Shown here: piece by piece, positions 26,799-35,365 of the stretch
How positions within the stretch are numbered: position 1 is the first letter of the stretch
How the letters are laid out: every line of letters starts with the position of its first letter
NCBI RefSeq assembly: GCF_903652925.1
Contig: NZ_CAHLAR010000010.1
Location: forward strand, 62,001 to 126,000
Reading direction: 5' to 3'
Origin: Achromobacter anxifer
Lineage (GTDB): Bacteria > Pseudomonadota > Gammaproteobacteria > Burkholderiales > Burkholderiaceae_B
DNA length: 64,000 nucleotides
Program-made: the position numbers and the translations under genes
Notes under the pieces: model-generated
Database searches by the model: none
What the model was told of the DNA's origin: nothing
Seen by the model: only the letters and a program-made list of their open reading frames with translations

Positions 26799-27977
26799 AT
26801 GAATCGAAATCTATGGAGCCGGCGCGCGCTGGCTGCGCTGGTGTGCATGACGGCGGCGGCGGGCGCCGTGGCCGCGGACAAGGTCAAGGTCGGCCTGCTG
26901 ACCACCCTGTCGGGGCCGGGCGCGGCGCTGGGCAACGAGATCCGCGACGGCTTCAATCTGGCGCTGCAGCATACGGGCGGCAAGCTTGGCGGGTTGCCGG
27001 CGGAAGTGGTGGTGGCGGACGACCAGCAGAAGGCGGACACCGGCCGGCAGGCGGTGGAGCGGCTGTTGAAGCGCGACCGCGTGAACGTGATGACGGGCAT
27101 CGTGTTCTCGAACGTGCTGCTGCCGGTGATGCCGGCCATCCTGCAGTCGGGCACCATCTACCTGAGCACCAATACCGGTCCGGAGAACTATGCGGGCGCG
27201 GGCTGTAATCCGAATTTCTTCGCGGTCGCGTGGCAGAACGAGGACATCCCGGCCGCGATGGGCAAGTACGCCACCGACCAGGGCTACAAGAGCGTGGCGC
27301 TGATCGCGCCCGACTATCCCGGTGGACGGGAGTCGCTCAATGGCTTCAAGCGCCTGTACAAGGGCGGGCTGTCGGAAGAGATCTATACCCAGTTGGGGCA
27401 GCTGGACTATGGCGTGGAGATCACGCGGCTGCGCGCCAGCAAGCCGGACGCGGTGTTCTTCTTCCTGCCGGGCGGCATGGGCGTGAACTTCATCAAGCAG
27501 TTCAACGGCGCCGGCCTGTCCAAGGAAATCGCGCTGCTGGCGCCGGGCTTCTCGGGCGACGAGGACACGATCGCGGCGGTGGGCGCGCCCATCGAAGGCA
27601 TGCGCAATACCTCGCAATGGGCGCTGGAGCTGGACAACCCGGCCAACCGCAAGTTCGTCGAGGAGTTCAAGAAGACCTACAACCGCAACCCGACGCTGTA
27701 TGCCTCGCAGGGCTATGACGCGGCGATGCTGCTGGACAGCGCGGTGCGCCAGACCGGCGGCAAGCTGGAGGCGGACGCGCTGCGCCCGGCCTTGCGGCGC
27801 GCAGATTTCCAGTCGGTGCGCGGTGATTTCAAGTTCAACCGCAACCAGTATCCGATACAGAACTATTACCTGCGCGTGGTCGAGGCTGGCGCGGGGGGCA
27901 AGCTGTCCAATAAGCTGTCGGGCACGGTGCTGACCCAGTACCAGGACCCCTTCGCCGCAGCCTGCCAGATGAAGTAG
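26799..27977 (+). CDS. Branched-chain amino-acid-type ABC substrate-binding protein (no permease nearby)
   Basis: A 392-residue periplasmic binding protein with signal peptide (MNRNLWSRRALAALVCM, cleavage after AVAA) and mature start DKVKVGLLTTLSGPGAALGN. It is closely related to the SBP at 13737. It heads an operon of catabolic enzymes, but no LivHMGF genes are within it. It may therefore deliver an aromatic or related substrate to permeases encoded elsewhere, for example the 15-18 kb set. ATG 26799 follows a GGGGATAACGGGG leader; an earlier start is not supported. Confidence 0.92.
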   Translation: MNRNLWSRRALAALVCMTAAAGAVAADKVKVGLLTTLSGPGAALGNEIRDGFNLALQHTGGKLGGLPAEVVVADDQQKADTGRQAVERLLKRDRVNVMTGIVFSNVLLPVMPAILQSGTIYLSTNTGPENYAGAGCNPNFFAVAWQNEDIPAAMGKYATDQGYKSVALIAPDYPGGRESLNGFKRLYKGGLSEEIYTQLGQLDYGVEITRLRASKPDAVFFFLPGGMGVNFIKQFNGAGLSKEIALLAPGFSGDEDTIAAVGAPIEGMRNTSQWALELDNPANRKFVEEFKKTYNRNPTLYASQGYDAAMLLDSAVRQTGGKLEADALRPALRRADFQSVRGDFKFNRNQYPIQNYYLRVVEAGAGGKLSNKLSGTVLTQYQDPFAAACQMK

Positions 27978-28005
27978 GGCGGACAACCGCAACAAGGAGA
28001 TACAT

Positions 28006-29250
28006 ATGACCCAGAACATCACGACGCGCGAAGTGACGGTGGCCTCGCATGACGGCAAGTCCTTCGGCGCCTACCTGGCCGTGCCGGCGTCCGGCCACGG
28101 CCCGGGCCTGGTGCTGTGCCAGGAAATCTTCGGCGTGAACGACTTCATGCGCCGCGCGGCGCAGCTGCTGGCCGAGGAAGGCTATGTGGTGCTGGTGCCC
28201 GACCTGTTCTGGCGCCAGCAGCCGGGCATCCAGCTGACCGACGGTCCGGCCGACATGCCGCGCGCCTTCGAGCTCTACCAGAAGTTCGACGTGGAGCTGG
28301 GCATGAAGGACATCGTCGCCACGGTCGCGGCGCTGCGCGCGCTGCCCGAACAGCAGGGCGGCGTCGGCGCGCTGGGCTATTGCCTGGGCGGCAAGCTGGC
28401 CTACCTGGCCGCCTGCCGCACCGATGTGGACGTGGCCATCGGCTACTACGGCGTGGGCATCGAGAACAGCCTGGAAGAGGCGGCGGGCATGCGCGGCCGC
28501 CTGGTGCTGCACATCGCCGAGCAGGACCGCTTCTGTCCGCCGGAGGCGCGCCAGCGCATCCAGGAGGCGCTGGGCAACAAGCCCGGCGTGCAGATCTACG
28601 TCTACCCGGGCATGGACCACGCCTTCGCGCGCACCGGCGGCGAGCACTACGACAAGCCGTCCGCGCTGATGGCGCACCAGCGCAGCATGGCCGCCCTGCA
28701 GCGCGCCATCGGCCCGGAGTTCGATTATTCGTATCTGTGGGACAAGCACTGCGAATACGAATTCGGCACGCGCGACGTGGCGGCGACGATGGCCACCATG
28801 GTGGCCGAGCCCTACGTGAACCACATCCCCACCATGACCGGGGGCGTGGGCTACAAGGAGCTGAGCCGCTTCTACCAGCACCATTTCGTCAACAGCAATC
28901 CGCCGGACACGCGCCTGGTGCCGCTGTCGCGCACGGTGGGCGCCACGCAGATCGTGGACGAACTGCTGTTCTGCTTCACGCACACCACCGAGATCGACTG
29001 GCTGCTGCCTGGCGTGAAGCCCACGGGCAAGTACGTCGAGATCCCGCTGATCGCCATCGTCAAGTTCCGCGGCGACAAGCTCTATCACGAGCACATCTAT
29101 TGGGACCAGGCCAGCGTGCTGGTGCAGGTGGGCCTGCTGGATCCCAAGGGCCTGCCGGTGGCGGGCCGCGAGACCGCGGCCAAGCTGCTGGACGAGACCC
29201 TGCCGTCGAACACGCTGATGGCGCGCTGGAAAGAAAGCGAGAACAAGTAG
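28006..29250 (+). CDS. Dienelactone hydrolase fused to a SnoaL/NTF2-like domain
   Basis: A 414-residue, apparently cytoplasmic two-domain protein. Residues 1-225 are a dienelactone hydrolase with triad C126 (GYCLGG), D174 (AEQDRFCPP) and H205 (PGMDHAF). Residues about 265-405 form a SnoaL-like alpha+beta barrel (NHIPTMTGGVGYKELSRFY, then LVPLSRTVG). Dienelactone hydrolases open lactones made from aromatic ring cleavage; the partner domain may handle or sense the substrate. It lies between the SBP (28 nt) and the dioxygenase alpha subunit (9 nt) in one operon. RBS AAGGAG precedes ATG 28006. Confidence 0.9.
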   Translation: MTQNITTREVTVASHDGKSFGAYLAVPASGHGPGLVLCQEIFGVNDFMRRAAQLLAEEGYVVLVPDLFWRQQPGIQLTDGPADMPRAFELYQKFDVELGMKDIVATVAALRALPEQQGGVGALGYCLGGKLAYLAACRTDVDVAIGYYGVGIENSLEEAAGMRGRLVLHIAEQDRFCPPEARQRIQEALGNKPGVQIYVYPGMDHAFARTGGEHYDKPSALMAHQRSMAALQRAIGPEFDYSYLWDKHCEYEFGTRDVAATMATMVAEPYVNHIPTMTGGVGYKELSRFYQHHFVNSNPPDTRLVPLSRTVGATQIVDELLFCFTHTTEIDWLLPGVKPTGKYVEIPLIAIVKFRGDKLYHEHIYWDQASVLVQVGLLDPKGLPVAGRETAAKLLDETLPSNTLMARWKESENK

Positions 29251-29259
29251 GAGCCGGAC

Positions 29260-30603
29260 ATGTCATACACCGAAGAACAATTGGCCGCGATGGTGCGCGG
29301 CGACAGCGTGCATCGCGGCGTCTATACCGACCCCGCCATCTTCGACCTGGAGATGCAGCGGATCTACGGCCGCGCCTGGATCTACGTGGGCCATGAAAGC
29401 CAGGTGCCCAAGACGGGCGACTACCACACCACGCGCGTGGGCGACCAGGACGTGCTGATGGTGCGCGCCAGCGACGGCCGCGTGCACGTGCTGTACAACC
29501 GCTGCCCGCACAAGGGCGCCAAGGTGGTGGCAGACGGCGAAGGCTGCGTCGGCAAGTTCTTCCGCTGCCCCTACCATGCCTGGACCTTCAAGCTGGACGG
29601 CAGCCATCTGGGCGTGCCCTTGAAGCAGGGCCTGGAAGGCACCTCCTACGACCCCACGGACCCCTCGTTCTCGATGCGCCGCCTGGCGCGCGTGGAGAGC
29701 TATCGCGGCTTCGTGTTTGCCAGCCAGTCCAAGGAAGGACCGGCGCTGGAGGACTTCCTGGGCGGGGTGCGCTCGTCCATCGACAACCTTTGCGACCGTT
29801 CGCCGGTGGGCGAGGTGGAAGTGGCTGGCGGCATCTTCCGCGTCATGCAGCGCTCGAACTGGAAGGTGTTCTACGAGAACCTGCACGACACCATGCATGC
29901 CCGCGTCACGCACGAATCGTCGTATGCCGCCGCGCGCGACGAGGCCAAGGAAATGGGCGAGATGCCGCTGGAGCTGCACATCATGGACGGCAACGGCGAA
30001 CCCTACGAATTCTGGGAAAAGCTGGAGCTGCGCGCCTACCCCAACGGCCACGGCTACATGGAAGGCATCTTCAATCCGGGCGCGGCCGAGCGCGATCCGG
30101 TGTCGCGCGCGCATTTCGAAACCCTGACCGCCGCCTATGGCGAGACCCGCGCCCGCGAGATCCTGGGCATGAACCGGCACAACACGGTGATCTACGGCAG
30201 CGGTTCGCCCCACACGGTGTTCCAGCAGTTCCGCGTGATCCGCCCCATCGCCGTGGACCGCACCATGATCGAGATCCAGACCTTCCGCTGCAAGGGCGCG
30301 CCGGACGGCGTGTTCAAGCGCGCGATGCTGTACGCCAACGTCATTAACTCGCCTTCGTCCAACGTCATGCCGGACGACATCGAACTCTACAACCGCTGCC
30401 AGGAAGGCAACGCCACGCAGGGCGGCGAATGGGTCAGCATGCACCGCTACCACGGCAGCGACCGCAGCGACGCGGAAGGCCTGGTGTCGGTCAACGGCAC
30501 CAGCGAGCTGCCCATGCGCAACCAGTTCAGCGCCTGGAAAACCTATATGGAGGCCGGCGCCGTCGCGACGCAAGCCGCCGCCGGAGACAGCTCATGCTGC
30601 TAG
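29260..30603 (+). CDS. Rieske aromatic-ring-hydroxylating dioxygenase, large (alpha) subunit
   Basis: A 447-residue oxygenase subunit. The Rieske [2Fe-2S] ligands are C82 and H84 (NRCPHKGAK) with C103 and H106 (RCPYHAW). The mononuclear iron site has H213 and H218, with the bridging D210, in ENLHDTMHARVTH. It is about the usual length for benzoate/anthranilate/biphenyl-type alpha subunits. It adds O2 across an aromatic ring to give a cis-dihydrodiol. The stop overlaps the beta-subunit start by 10 nt. No ferredoxin or reductase gene is in this operon, so electrons must come from proteins encoded elsewhere. Confidence 0.93.
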   Translation: MSYTEEQLAAMVRGDSVHRGVYTDPAIFDLEMQRIYGRAWIYVGHESQVPKTGDYHTTRVGDQDVLMVRASDGRVHVLYNRCPHKGAKVVADGEGCVGKFFRCPYHAWTFKLDGSHLGVPLKQGLEGTSYDPTDPSFSMRRLARVESYRGFVFASQSKEGPALEDFLGGVRSSIDNLCDRSPVGEVEVAGGIFRVMQRSNWKVFYENLHDTMHARVTHESSYAAARDEAKEMGEMPLELHIMDGNGEPYEFWEKLELRAYPNGHGYMEGIFNPGAAERDPVSRAHFETLTAAYGETRAREILGMNRHNTVIYGSGSPHTVFQQFRVIRPIAVDRTMIEIQTFRCKGAPDGVFKRAMLYANVINSPSSNVMPDDIELYNRCQEGNATQGGEWVSMHRYHGSDRSDAEGLVSVNGTSELPMRNQFSAWKTYMEAGAVATQAAAGDSSCC

Positions 30604-31127
30604 ACCTTGATTTCGACGTGAGCACCGCTGGCCTGTCGCCGGCCGACGTGCCGGCCGACGCCTACCATCGCATCGCGCAGTTCCTGTACCGCGAGGCGCG
30701 CCTGCTGGACGAGCGCCGCTATGCGGAATGGCAGGCGTTGTGGACGGCTGACGGCATGTACTGGATGCCGCGGGTGCCGGGCCAGCAAAGCCCCTACGAC
30801 CATATCTCGCTGTTCTGGGAAGACCGCATGCTGCGCGACGTGCGCATCCGCCGGCTGGAGCATCCGCGCAACTGGTCGCAGCAGCCGCCCACGCGCAGCG
30901 CGCGGCTGGTGGGCGCGGTGGAGATCGAGGGTGTGGACGCCGGCGGCAATCTGGTGGTGCATTCCACCTTCCAGATGACGGAATGGCGCAAGCGCCAGCC
31001 GCGCCAGCTGGCCGGCCGCTACACCCACAAGCTGGCCGCCGAGGGCGACAGCTGGCGCATCCGCATGAAGCGCGTGGACCTGGTCAATTGCGACGACGTC
31101 CACGACGTGTTCGAGGTGTTCGTGTGA
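30594..31127 (+). CDS. Aromatic-ring-hydroxylating dioxygenase, small (beta) subunit
   Basis: A 177-residue beta subunit with NTF2-like fold. The region AQFLYREARLLDERRYAEWQ followed by LWTADGMYW is the family signature, and EDRMLRDVRIRRLEHPRNWS is conserved. ATG 30594 lies inside the end of the alpha gene, which couples the two translations. It assembles with alpha, probably as alpha3beta3, in a structural role. Confidence 0.93.
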   Translation: MLLDLDFDVSTAGLSPADVPADAYHRIAQFLYREARLLDERRYAEWQALWTADGMYWMPRVPGQQSPYDHISLFWEDRMLRDVRIRRLEHPRNWSQQPPTRSARLVGAVEIEGVDAGGNLVVHSTFQMTEWRKRQPRQLAGRYTHKLAAEGDSWRIRMKRVDLVNCDDVHDVFEVFV

Positions 31128-31129
31128 CC

Positions 31130-31735
31130 ATGACCGACGCCGCCGTGCTGGCGCTGCACTTCCAGAACGACGTGCTGCACCCCGAGGGCAAGATCCGCGT
31201 GGGCCTGGATGCGGACAGCGGCGCGCGCCAACGCCTGCTGGACAACGCCGCGGCCCTGCTGGCCGGGGCGCGGGCCCACGGCCTGCCCATCGTGCACGTG
31301 CGAATCGCCTTCCGCCCGGACTACGCCGACCTGATGGCCAACTGCCCCATCTTCCGCAACGTCGCCGCCATTGGCGCCGTGCCGGAGGGGCAGTGGGGCA
31401 GCGACTTCTATGAAGGGCTGCAGCCCTTGCAGGACAGCGCGCGCGAGTTCGTGGTGAAGCACACCCGCATCAGCGCCTTCTACGGCACGCCGCTGGAAGA
31501 AACGCTGCGGCTGCTGGGCGCGCGCCGGCTGGTGGTGGCCGGGGTCGCCACGCATTCGGTGGTGGAAGGCACCGTGCGTCACGCCGCCGACATCGGCTTC
31601 GAGGTCATGGTGGCGCAGGACGCCTGCGCTTCCGCCGACCAGGCGGTGCATGACGCCTCGCTGGCCAGCATGCGCCTGATTGCGCAAACCGGACCTGTGG
31701 CGGAAGCTGTGCGCTGGGCCGCCACGGCTCATTGA
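31130..31735 (+). CDS. Isochorismatase-like hydrolase lacking the usual catalytic cysteine
   Basis: A 201-residue cysteine-hydrolase superfamily protein. D14 (LHFQND) and K110 (FVVKHTRISAFYGT) of the usual triad are present, but the nucleophile position in the GVATxxC motif is Val144 (GVATHSVVEGTVR). Related proteins with this change exist. It may use an isochorismatase-type mechanism without thiol, or act on a non-amide bond. ATG 31130 is 2 nt past the beta-subunit stop; a GTG at 31124 overlapping that stop is the alternative. Confidence 0.85.
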   Translation: MTDAAVLALHFQNDVLHPEGKIRVGLDADSGARQRLLDNAAALLAGARAHGLPIVHVRIAFRPDYADLMANCPIFRNVAAIGAVPEGQWGSDFYEGLQPLQDSAREFVVKHTRISAFYGTPLEETLRLLGARRLVVAGVATHSVVEGTVRHAADIGFEVMVAQDACASADQAVHDASLASMRLIAQTGPVAEAVRWAATAH

Positions 31736-31748
31736 TCAAGGATTCATC

Positions 31749-32555
31749 ATGGATTTCACAGGCTTTCCCGGCGTGGCCGGCAAGACCGCCATCGTCACCG
31801 GCAGCACCCAGGGGCTGGGCGCGGACATCGCGCGCGGACTGGCCGCGGCCGGCGCCAACGTGGTGCTGGTCGGACGCAATGCCGAGGCCGGCCGCGCCCT
31901 GGAACGGGAGCTGGACGGCCGGGCGCTGTATTGCGAAACCGACATCGGGCAGGACAGCCAGATCCAGCGCTGCATCGACGCCGCCGTGGCGCGTTTCGGA
32001 CGGCTCGACATCCTGGTCAACAATGCCTGCCAGTACGCGGACCGCGGCCTGGCTTCGTCGCGCGAGGAATGGCACAGCACGCTGGACACCAATCTGGTGT
32101 CGGCCGCCATCTTTACGCAACTGGCCGCGCCGCTCTTGCCGCGCGGCGGCGTGGTGGTGAACATGGGCAGCACGGGCGGCAAGTTCGGCGCGGCCGGGCG
32201 GGCGCTGTACCCGGCGTCCAAGGCGGCGCTGCTGCAGATCACCAAGAACTTCGCGGTGGAGCTGGCGCCGGCCGGCGTGCGCGTGCTGGCGGTGTCGCCG
32301 GCATGGACCTGGTCGCCGTCGGTGGAGCAGTTGTCGGGCGGCTCGCGCCCGGCGGCGGACGCGGTGGGGGCGCATTTCCATCCGCTGGGGCGGGTCGGCT
32401 CGGGCGAGGAGATCGCCGCGGCCGTGTGTTTCGCCTGTTCCGACGCGGCGTCGTGGATGACCGGGGTGGACATTCCCGTGGACGGCGGTTTTTCCATCCT
32501 GGGGCCGGACCGCGGCATTTCGCCGCGCGCCTGGTTCAAGGAACTGGCGCCCTGA
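31749..32555 (+). CDS. Short-chain dehydrogenase/reductase (SDR)
   Basis: A 268-residue classical SDR. The cofactor motif TGSTQGLG is at residues 17-24, NNAC near 91-94, S141 and the active pair Y154/K158 (YPASK). Arg43 after the second strand (VGRN) suggests NADP(H), though this is not certain. As the last gene of the dioxygenase operon it is the probable dihydrodiol dehydrogenase that re-aromatises the ring product, or it acts on a side-chain alcohol. It converges on the FapA-like gene with a 19-nt gap. Confidence 0.92.
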   Translation: MDFTGFPGVAGKTAIVTGSTQGLGADIARGLAAAGANVVLVGRNAEAGRALERELDGRALYCETDIGQDSQIQRCIDAAVARFGRLDILVNNACQYADRGLASSREEWHSTLDTNLVSAAIFTQLAAPLLPRGGVVVNMGSTGGKFGAAGRALYPASKAALLQITKNFAVELAPAGVRVLAVSPAWTWSPSVEQLSGGSRPAADAVGAHFHPLGRVGSGEEIAAAVCFACSDAASWMTGVDIPVDGGFSILGPDRGISPRAWFKELAP

Positions 32556-32574
32556 GCGGCGCCAGCGGGCGGCG

Positions 32575-34311
32575 TCAGCGGATGACGATCTGCCCGGCCT
32601 CGACGGCGGCCTTGCCGCCGATCTGGTCTTCCAGGAATTCCTGCATCTTGTTGCCCACCTGAATCGTCACGCCGCCGCAGAAGCGGCGCGCCGCCTGGAT
32701 GGTGGCGCTGGCCAGCGGCTGCAGGTCGCGCACCAGCTGGGCCTCCTCCGCGTCCTGCGCCAGCAGGTCCTGGCTGAGCTTGACGTGGGTGTTGCGCGCG
32801 CGTTCGGCCACGTCGCCGGGGGCGCGTTTCGGATTGGCCTGCAGGAACATCAGCAGCTGCTCCAGCTTGGCCTTTTCCTCGTTCATCTTCTGGCGCTTGC
32901 GCGCCAGCGCCGCGCGCTTGATGTCGGCGTGCGGGTCCAGGCCGGCCTGGACCAGGGTCGGGATGCCGGAGGGCGAGCCCAGGGTGCCGGCGCGCACGGC
33001 CTGCATGGCGCGGGTCTGGCCGCCCGTGATGGCGCTTTGCTGGGTGTTCGGGGGGCCGACGTTGACGCTGCCGCCGGCCGCGATGCTGCTCTGGCGGATT
33101 TCGCGTTCCACGTCCACGTCCTTGCCGGCGCTGATGACGGCGTTCTCGATGAACTTGGCGCGCAGCGCGCCGCCGCAGACCACGCGGGCGGTGCGCGCGG
33201 CGGCCGCGGCGTCCTGCAGGGCCTCGGCCAGGCCGATGATGCCGCCCTTGACCGTCACGCTGCCGCCGGCCTCGACCAGCGCCGCTTCCATGGTGCCGTT
33301 GACCATCACGTCGCCGGTCACGTGGACTTCCATGGTGGCGGCGATGTCGCCGCGCACCAACAGCGAGCCTTCGAAGTGGATGTTGCCGGTGGACAGGTTG
33401 ACGGCGTCCACTTCCACGATGGGGTTCACCTGCACGCCATGGCTGACCAGGGTGGGCGTGCCGCCGATGGTGGCGCGCAACAGCAGCGGGTCTTCGGGGT
33501 CGACCGCGGCGCCGGACAGTTCGCTGGCGAACGGGGTGTCGGGCAGTTCCTCGGGCAGGATGGGCGCGCCCAGCACGGTGGTGCCGTCCACGCCCGGCAG
33601 GGGCGGCCTGCGGCGCATCAGCGGCATGCCCGGCGTTACCAGCAGCAGGCTGCCGAGGTCGCGGTAGTCCACCTGGGCCAGTTCGTCGATGTCCTGGCCG
33701 CGCGGCTTCAGGCGGTCGAGCAGGCTTTCGAAGCGTGTCGGGGTGCCGCGGGTGGGCGGCGTGCCGCGGGCGATCTGCACGGTTTCGCGGCGGCCCTGCG
33801 TGACGGTGTCGGTCAGTTCCTGTTCCAGGATGCCGTGGACGATGCCGCGTTCGGCCAGCACCTGGCGCACGCCTTCCAGCGTCACCGGCTTGCCGCCCTG
33901 GGGTGGATGCAGCGTCAGCAGGACGGACATGTGCTCGGCGTCCAGCTCCAGTTCGAGCGAGCCGTCGATGACCTGGCCGACGGGGGCCTGCACGGGTTCG
34001 GTGGCATGGCGGCACAGGTCGATGAAGGTCAGGACGGCCTTGCTGTCCAGCGCCTCGGCGCCCCAGCCTTGGGCGGCGGCGGCGGCGGCCAGGGTGTCCC
34101 AGCTGGGCAGGCTGACAGGGGTGCGCGGCTCGGTCTCATCATCGGCGACGGCGGTGCTGGCGTCGGCATCGAAGGAGGTCGAGCCGTCCGAGCCGCCTGC
34201 CGCCGCCATGGCGGCATCCGCCGCGGCGGGACGCGCCGGCGGCGTGTAGACCGCCGTCAGGACGTTGCTCGTGGCGTCCAGCATCAGCTGGAGCGTGTTT
34301 TCTTCGTCCAT
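32575..34311 (-). CDS. FapA/DUF342-family protein (flagellar assembly protein A-like)
   Basis: A 578-residue protein. The N-terminal part is acidic and low-complexity (about 20-60). The central region from about 220 to 440 has the repeated beta-helix of DUF342 proteins (NIHFEGSLLVRGDIAATMEV, then VTGDVMVNGTMEAALVEAGG). The C-terminal 120 residues form a coiled coil (ALARKRQKMNEEKAKLEQLL). In Vibrio and Pseudomonas FapA helps polar flagellar assembly; here no flagellar gene is nearby, so a role in surface or motility processes is only a suggestion. Transcribed alone. Confidence 0.87.
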   Translation of the reverse strand: MDEENTLQLMLDATSNVLTAVYTPPARPAAADAAMAAAGGSDGSTSFDADASTAVADDETEPRTPVSLPSWDTLAAAAAAQGWGAEALDSKAVLTFIDLCRHATEPVQAPVGQVIDGSLELELDAEHMSVLLTLHPPQGGKPVTLEGVRQVLAERGIVHGILEQELTDTVTQGRRETVQIARGTPPTRGTPTRFESLLDRLKPRGQDIDELAQVDYRDLGSLLLVTPGMPLMRRRPPLPGVDGTTVLGAPILPEELPDTPFASELSGAAVDPEDPLLLRATIGGTPTLVSHGVQVNPIVEVDAVNLSTGNIHFEGSLLVRGDIAATMEVHVTGDVMVNGTMEAALVEAGGSVTVKGGIIGLAEALQDAAAAARTARVVCGGALRAKFIENAVISAGKDVDVEREIRQSSIAAGGSVNVGPPNTQQSAITGGQTRAMQAVRAGTLGSPSGIPTLVQAGLDPHADIKRAALARKRQKMNEEKAKLEQLLMFLQANPKRAPGDVAERARNTHVKLSQDLLAQDAEEAQLVRDLQPLASATIQAARRFCGGVTIQVGNKMQEFLEDQIGGKAAVEAGQIVIR

Positions 34312-34579
34312 CTTGCCTCTCCGGCCTTGGCGTCATGCGCCAGGTGAAATTATTTAGTAATCATACGAAATATTAAGTCATATTCTAGCTCAGGGGTTGC
34401 AGGCTACTGGAAAGTAGGTCGGCAAATTCCGCCGCATGCCCTAGTTCCGTCCCTGTGTCGCCCTGGGACGGCGCCCGGCTGGCGAGGACTAGGACGTCGG
34501 CACTAGCGACAAAACGGCGGCGCCGTCGCAGCATAGGCACTCGCCAATGCGTCCTTGGACGCCGCCGGAGCCCCGTTCC

Positions 34580-35332
34580 ATGCACCGCCACCCCCGACCC
34601 GTCTTGCCGGCCCTGCGCGCCCTCCTGGCGCGCGCTGGAGGCATGGCGGCGCTGGCGGCCATCGTGTCGGGCGCTCTGGCGCTGGCGCCCGCCGGCCCGG
34701 CCCAGGCGGCGGACATCTACCGCTACAAGGATCCCTATGGGGTCTGGCGTTCGATGAAGGTGCCCACGGGCTATGCCAAGTATTACAAACGGGCGCAGGC
34801 CAGGACGGTCTGGCGCGCCAACCCGGTCAAGATCTGCCTGGAATGCGAGCCCCAGTCCGGCGATGGCGCGCGCCTGATGTCATTCGTCTCGGTTTCGCGC
34901 GCCCAGCGCTGGGAAGAGCTCAAGGCGCCCACCGCGCATGACGGGCTGATCGCGCGGGCGGCGCGGGAATCGGGCGTGGACCAGGCCTTGCTGACCGCGG
35001 TGATCGCGATCGAATCGGGATTCCGCAGCGATGCGCGTTCGCCCAAGGGCGCGCTGGGATTGATGCAGCTGATGCCGGCCACCGCCGCGCCGCTGCTGTC
35101 GGTGACCGATGTCGAGAGTGCGCTGGTGGACCCGGCGACCAATGTGAACGCGGGGTCGCGCCATCTGCGCCGCCTGCTCGACCAGTATCCGGGCAGGCTG
35201 GACCTGGCGCTGGCGGCCTACAACGCGGGGGAAGGGGCGGTGCGCAAGTACGACGCCGTGCCGCCCTATGCGGAAACCCAGGCCTACGTGCGGGATGTGA
35301 CGGCCTTGTACGAACACTACAAGGCGCCCTGA
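34580..35332 (+). CDS. Lytic murein transglycosylase, SLT family
   Basis: A 250-residue periplasmic enzyme. A signal peptide (about residues 1-43, ending PAQAA) precedes a DUF4124-like segment (IYRYKDPYGVWRSMKVPTGY). The SLT domain runs from about 130 with catalytic Glu in AVIAIESGFRSDA and the GALGLMQLMPATA and LALAAYNAGEGAV motifs. It cleaves peptidoglycan between MurNAc and GlcNAc to give 1,6-anhydro ends. ATG 34580 is chosen with GGAG about 9 nt upstream; an in-frame ATG at 34547 would add 11 residues. The 268 nt upstream contain no recognisable gene. Confidence 0.92.
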   Translation: MHRHPRPVLPALRALLARAGGMAALAAIVSGALALAPAGPAQAADIYRYKDPYGVWRSMKVPTGYAKYYKRAQARTVWRANPVKICLECEPQSGDGARLMSFVSVSRAQRWEELKAPTAHDGLIARAARESGVDQALLTAVIAIESGFRSDARSPKGALGLMQLMPATAAPLLSVTDVESALVDPATNVNAGSRHLRRLLDQYPGRLDLALAAYNAGEGAVRKYDAVPPYAETQAYVRDVTALYEHYKAP

Positions 35333-35365
35333 GGGGAGCGGCCGCGGGCCGGCTCCCCGGCGTCG

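Noticed and set aside
24860-27157. 765-codon minus-strand frame across the repeat region and AraC gene
   Set aside because: It runs through three unrelated features in the wrong frame, is Pro/Arg-rich and low-complexity, and the AraC gene is well supported in another frame.
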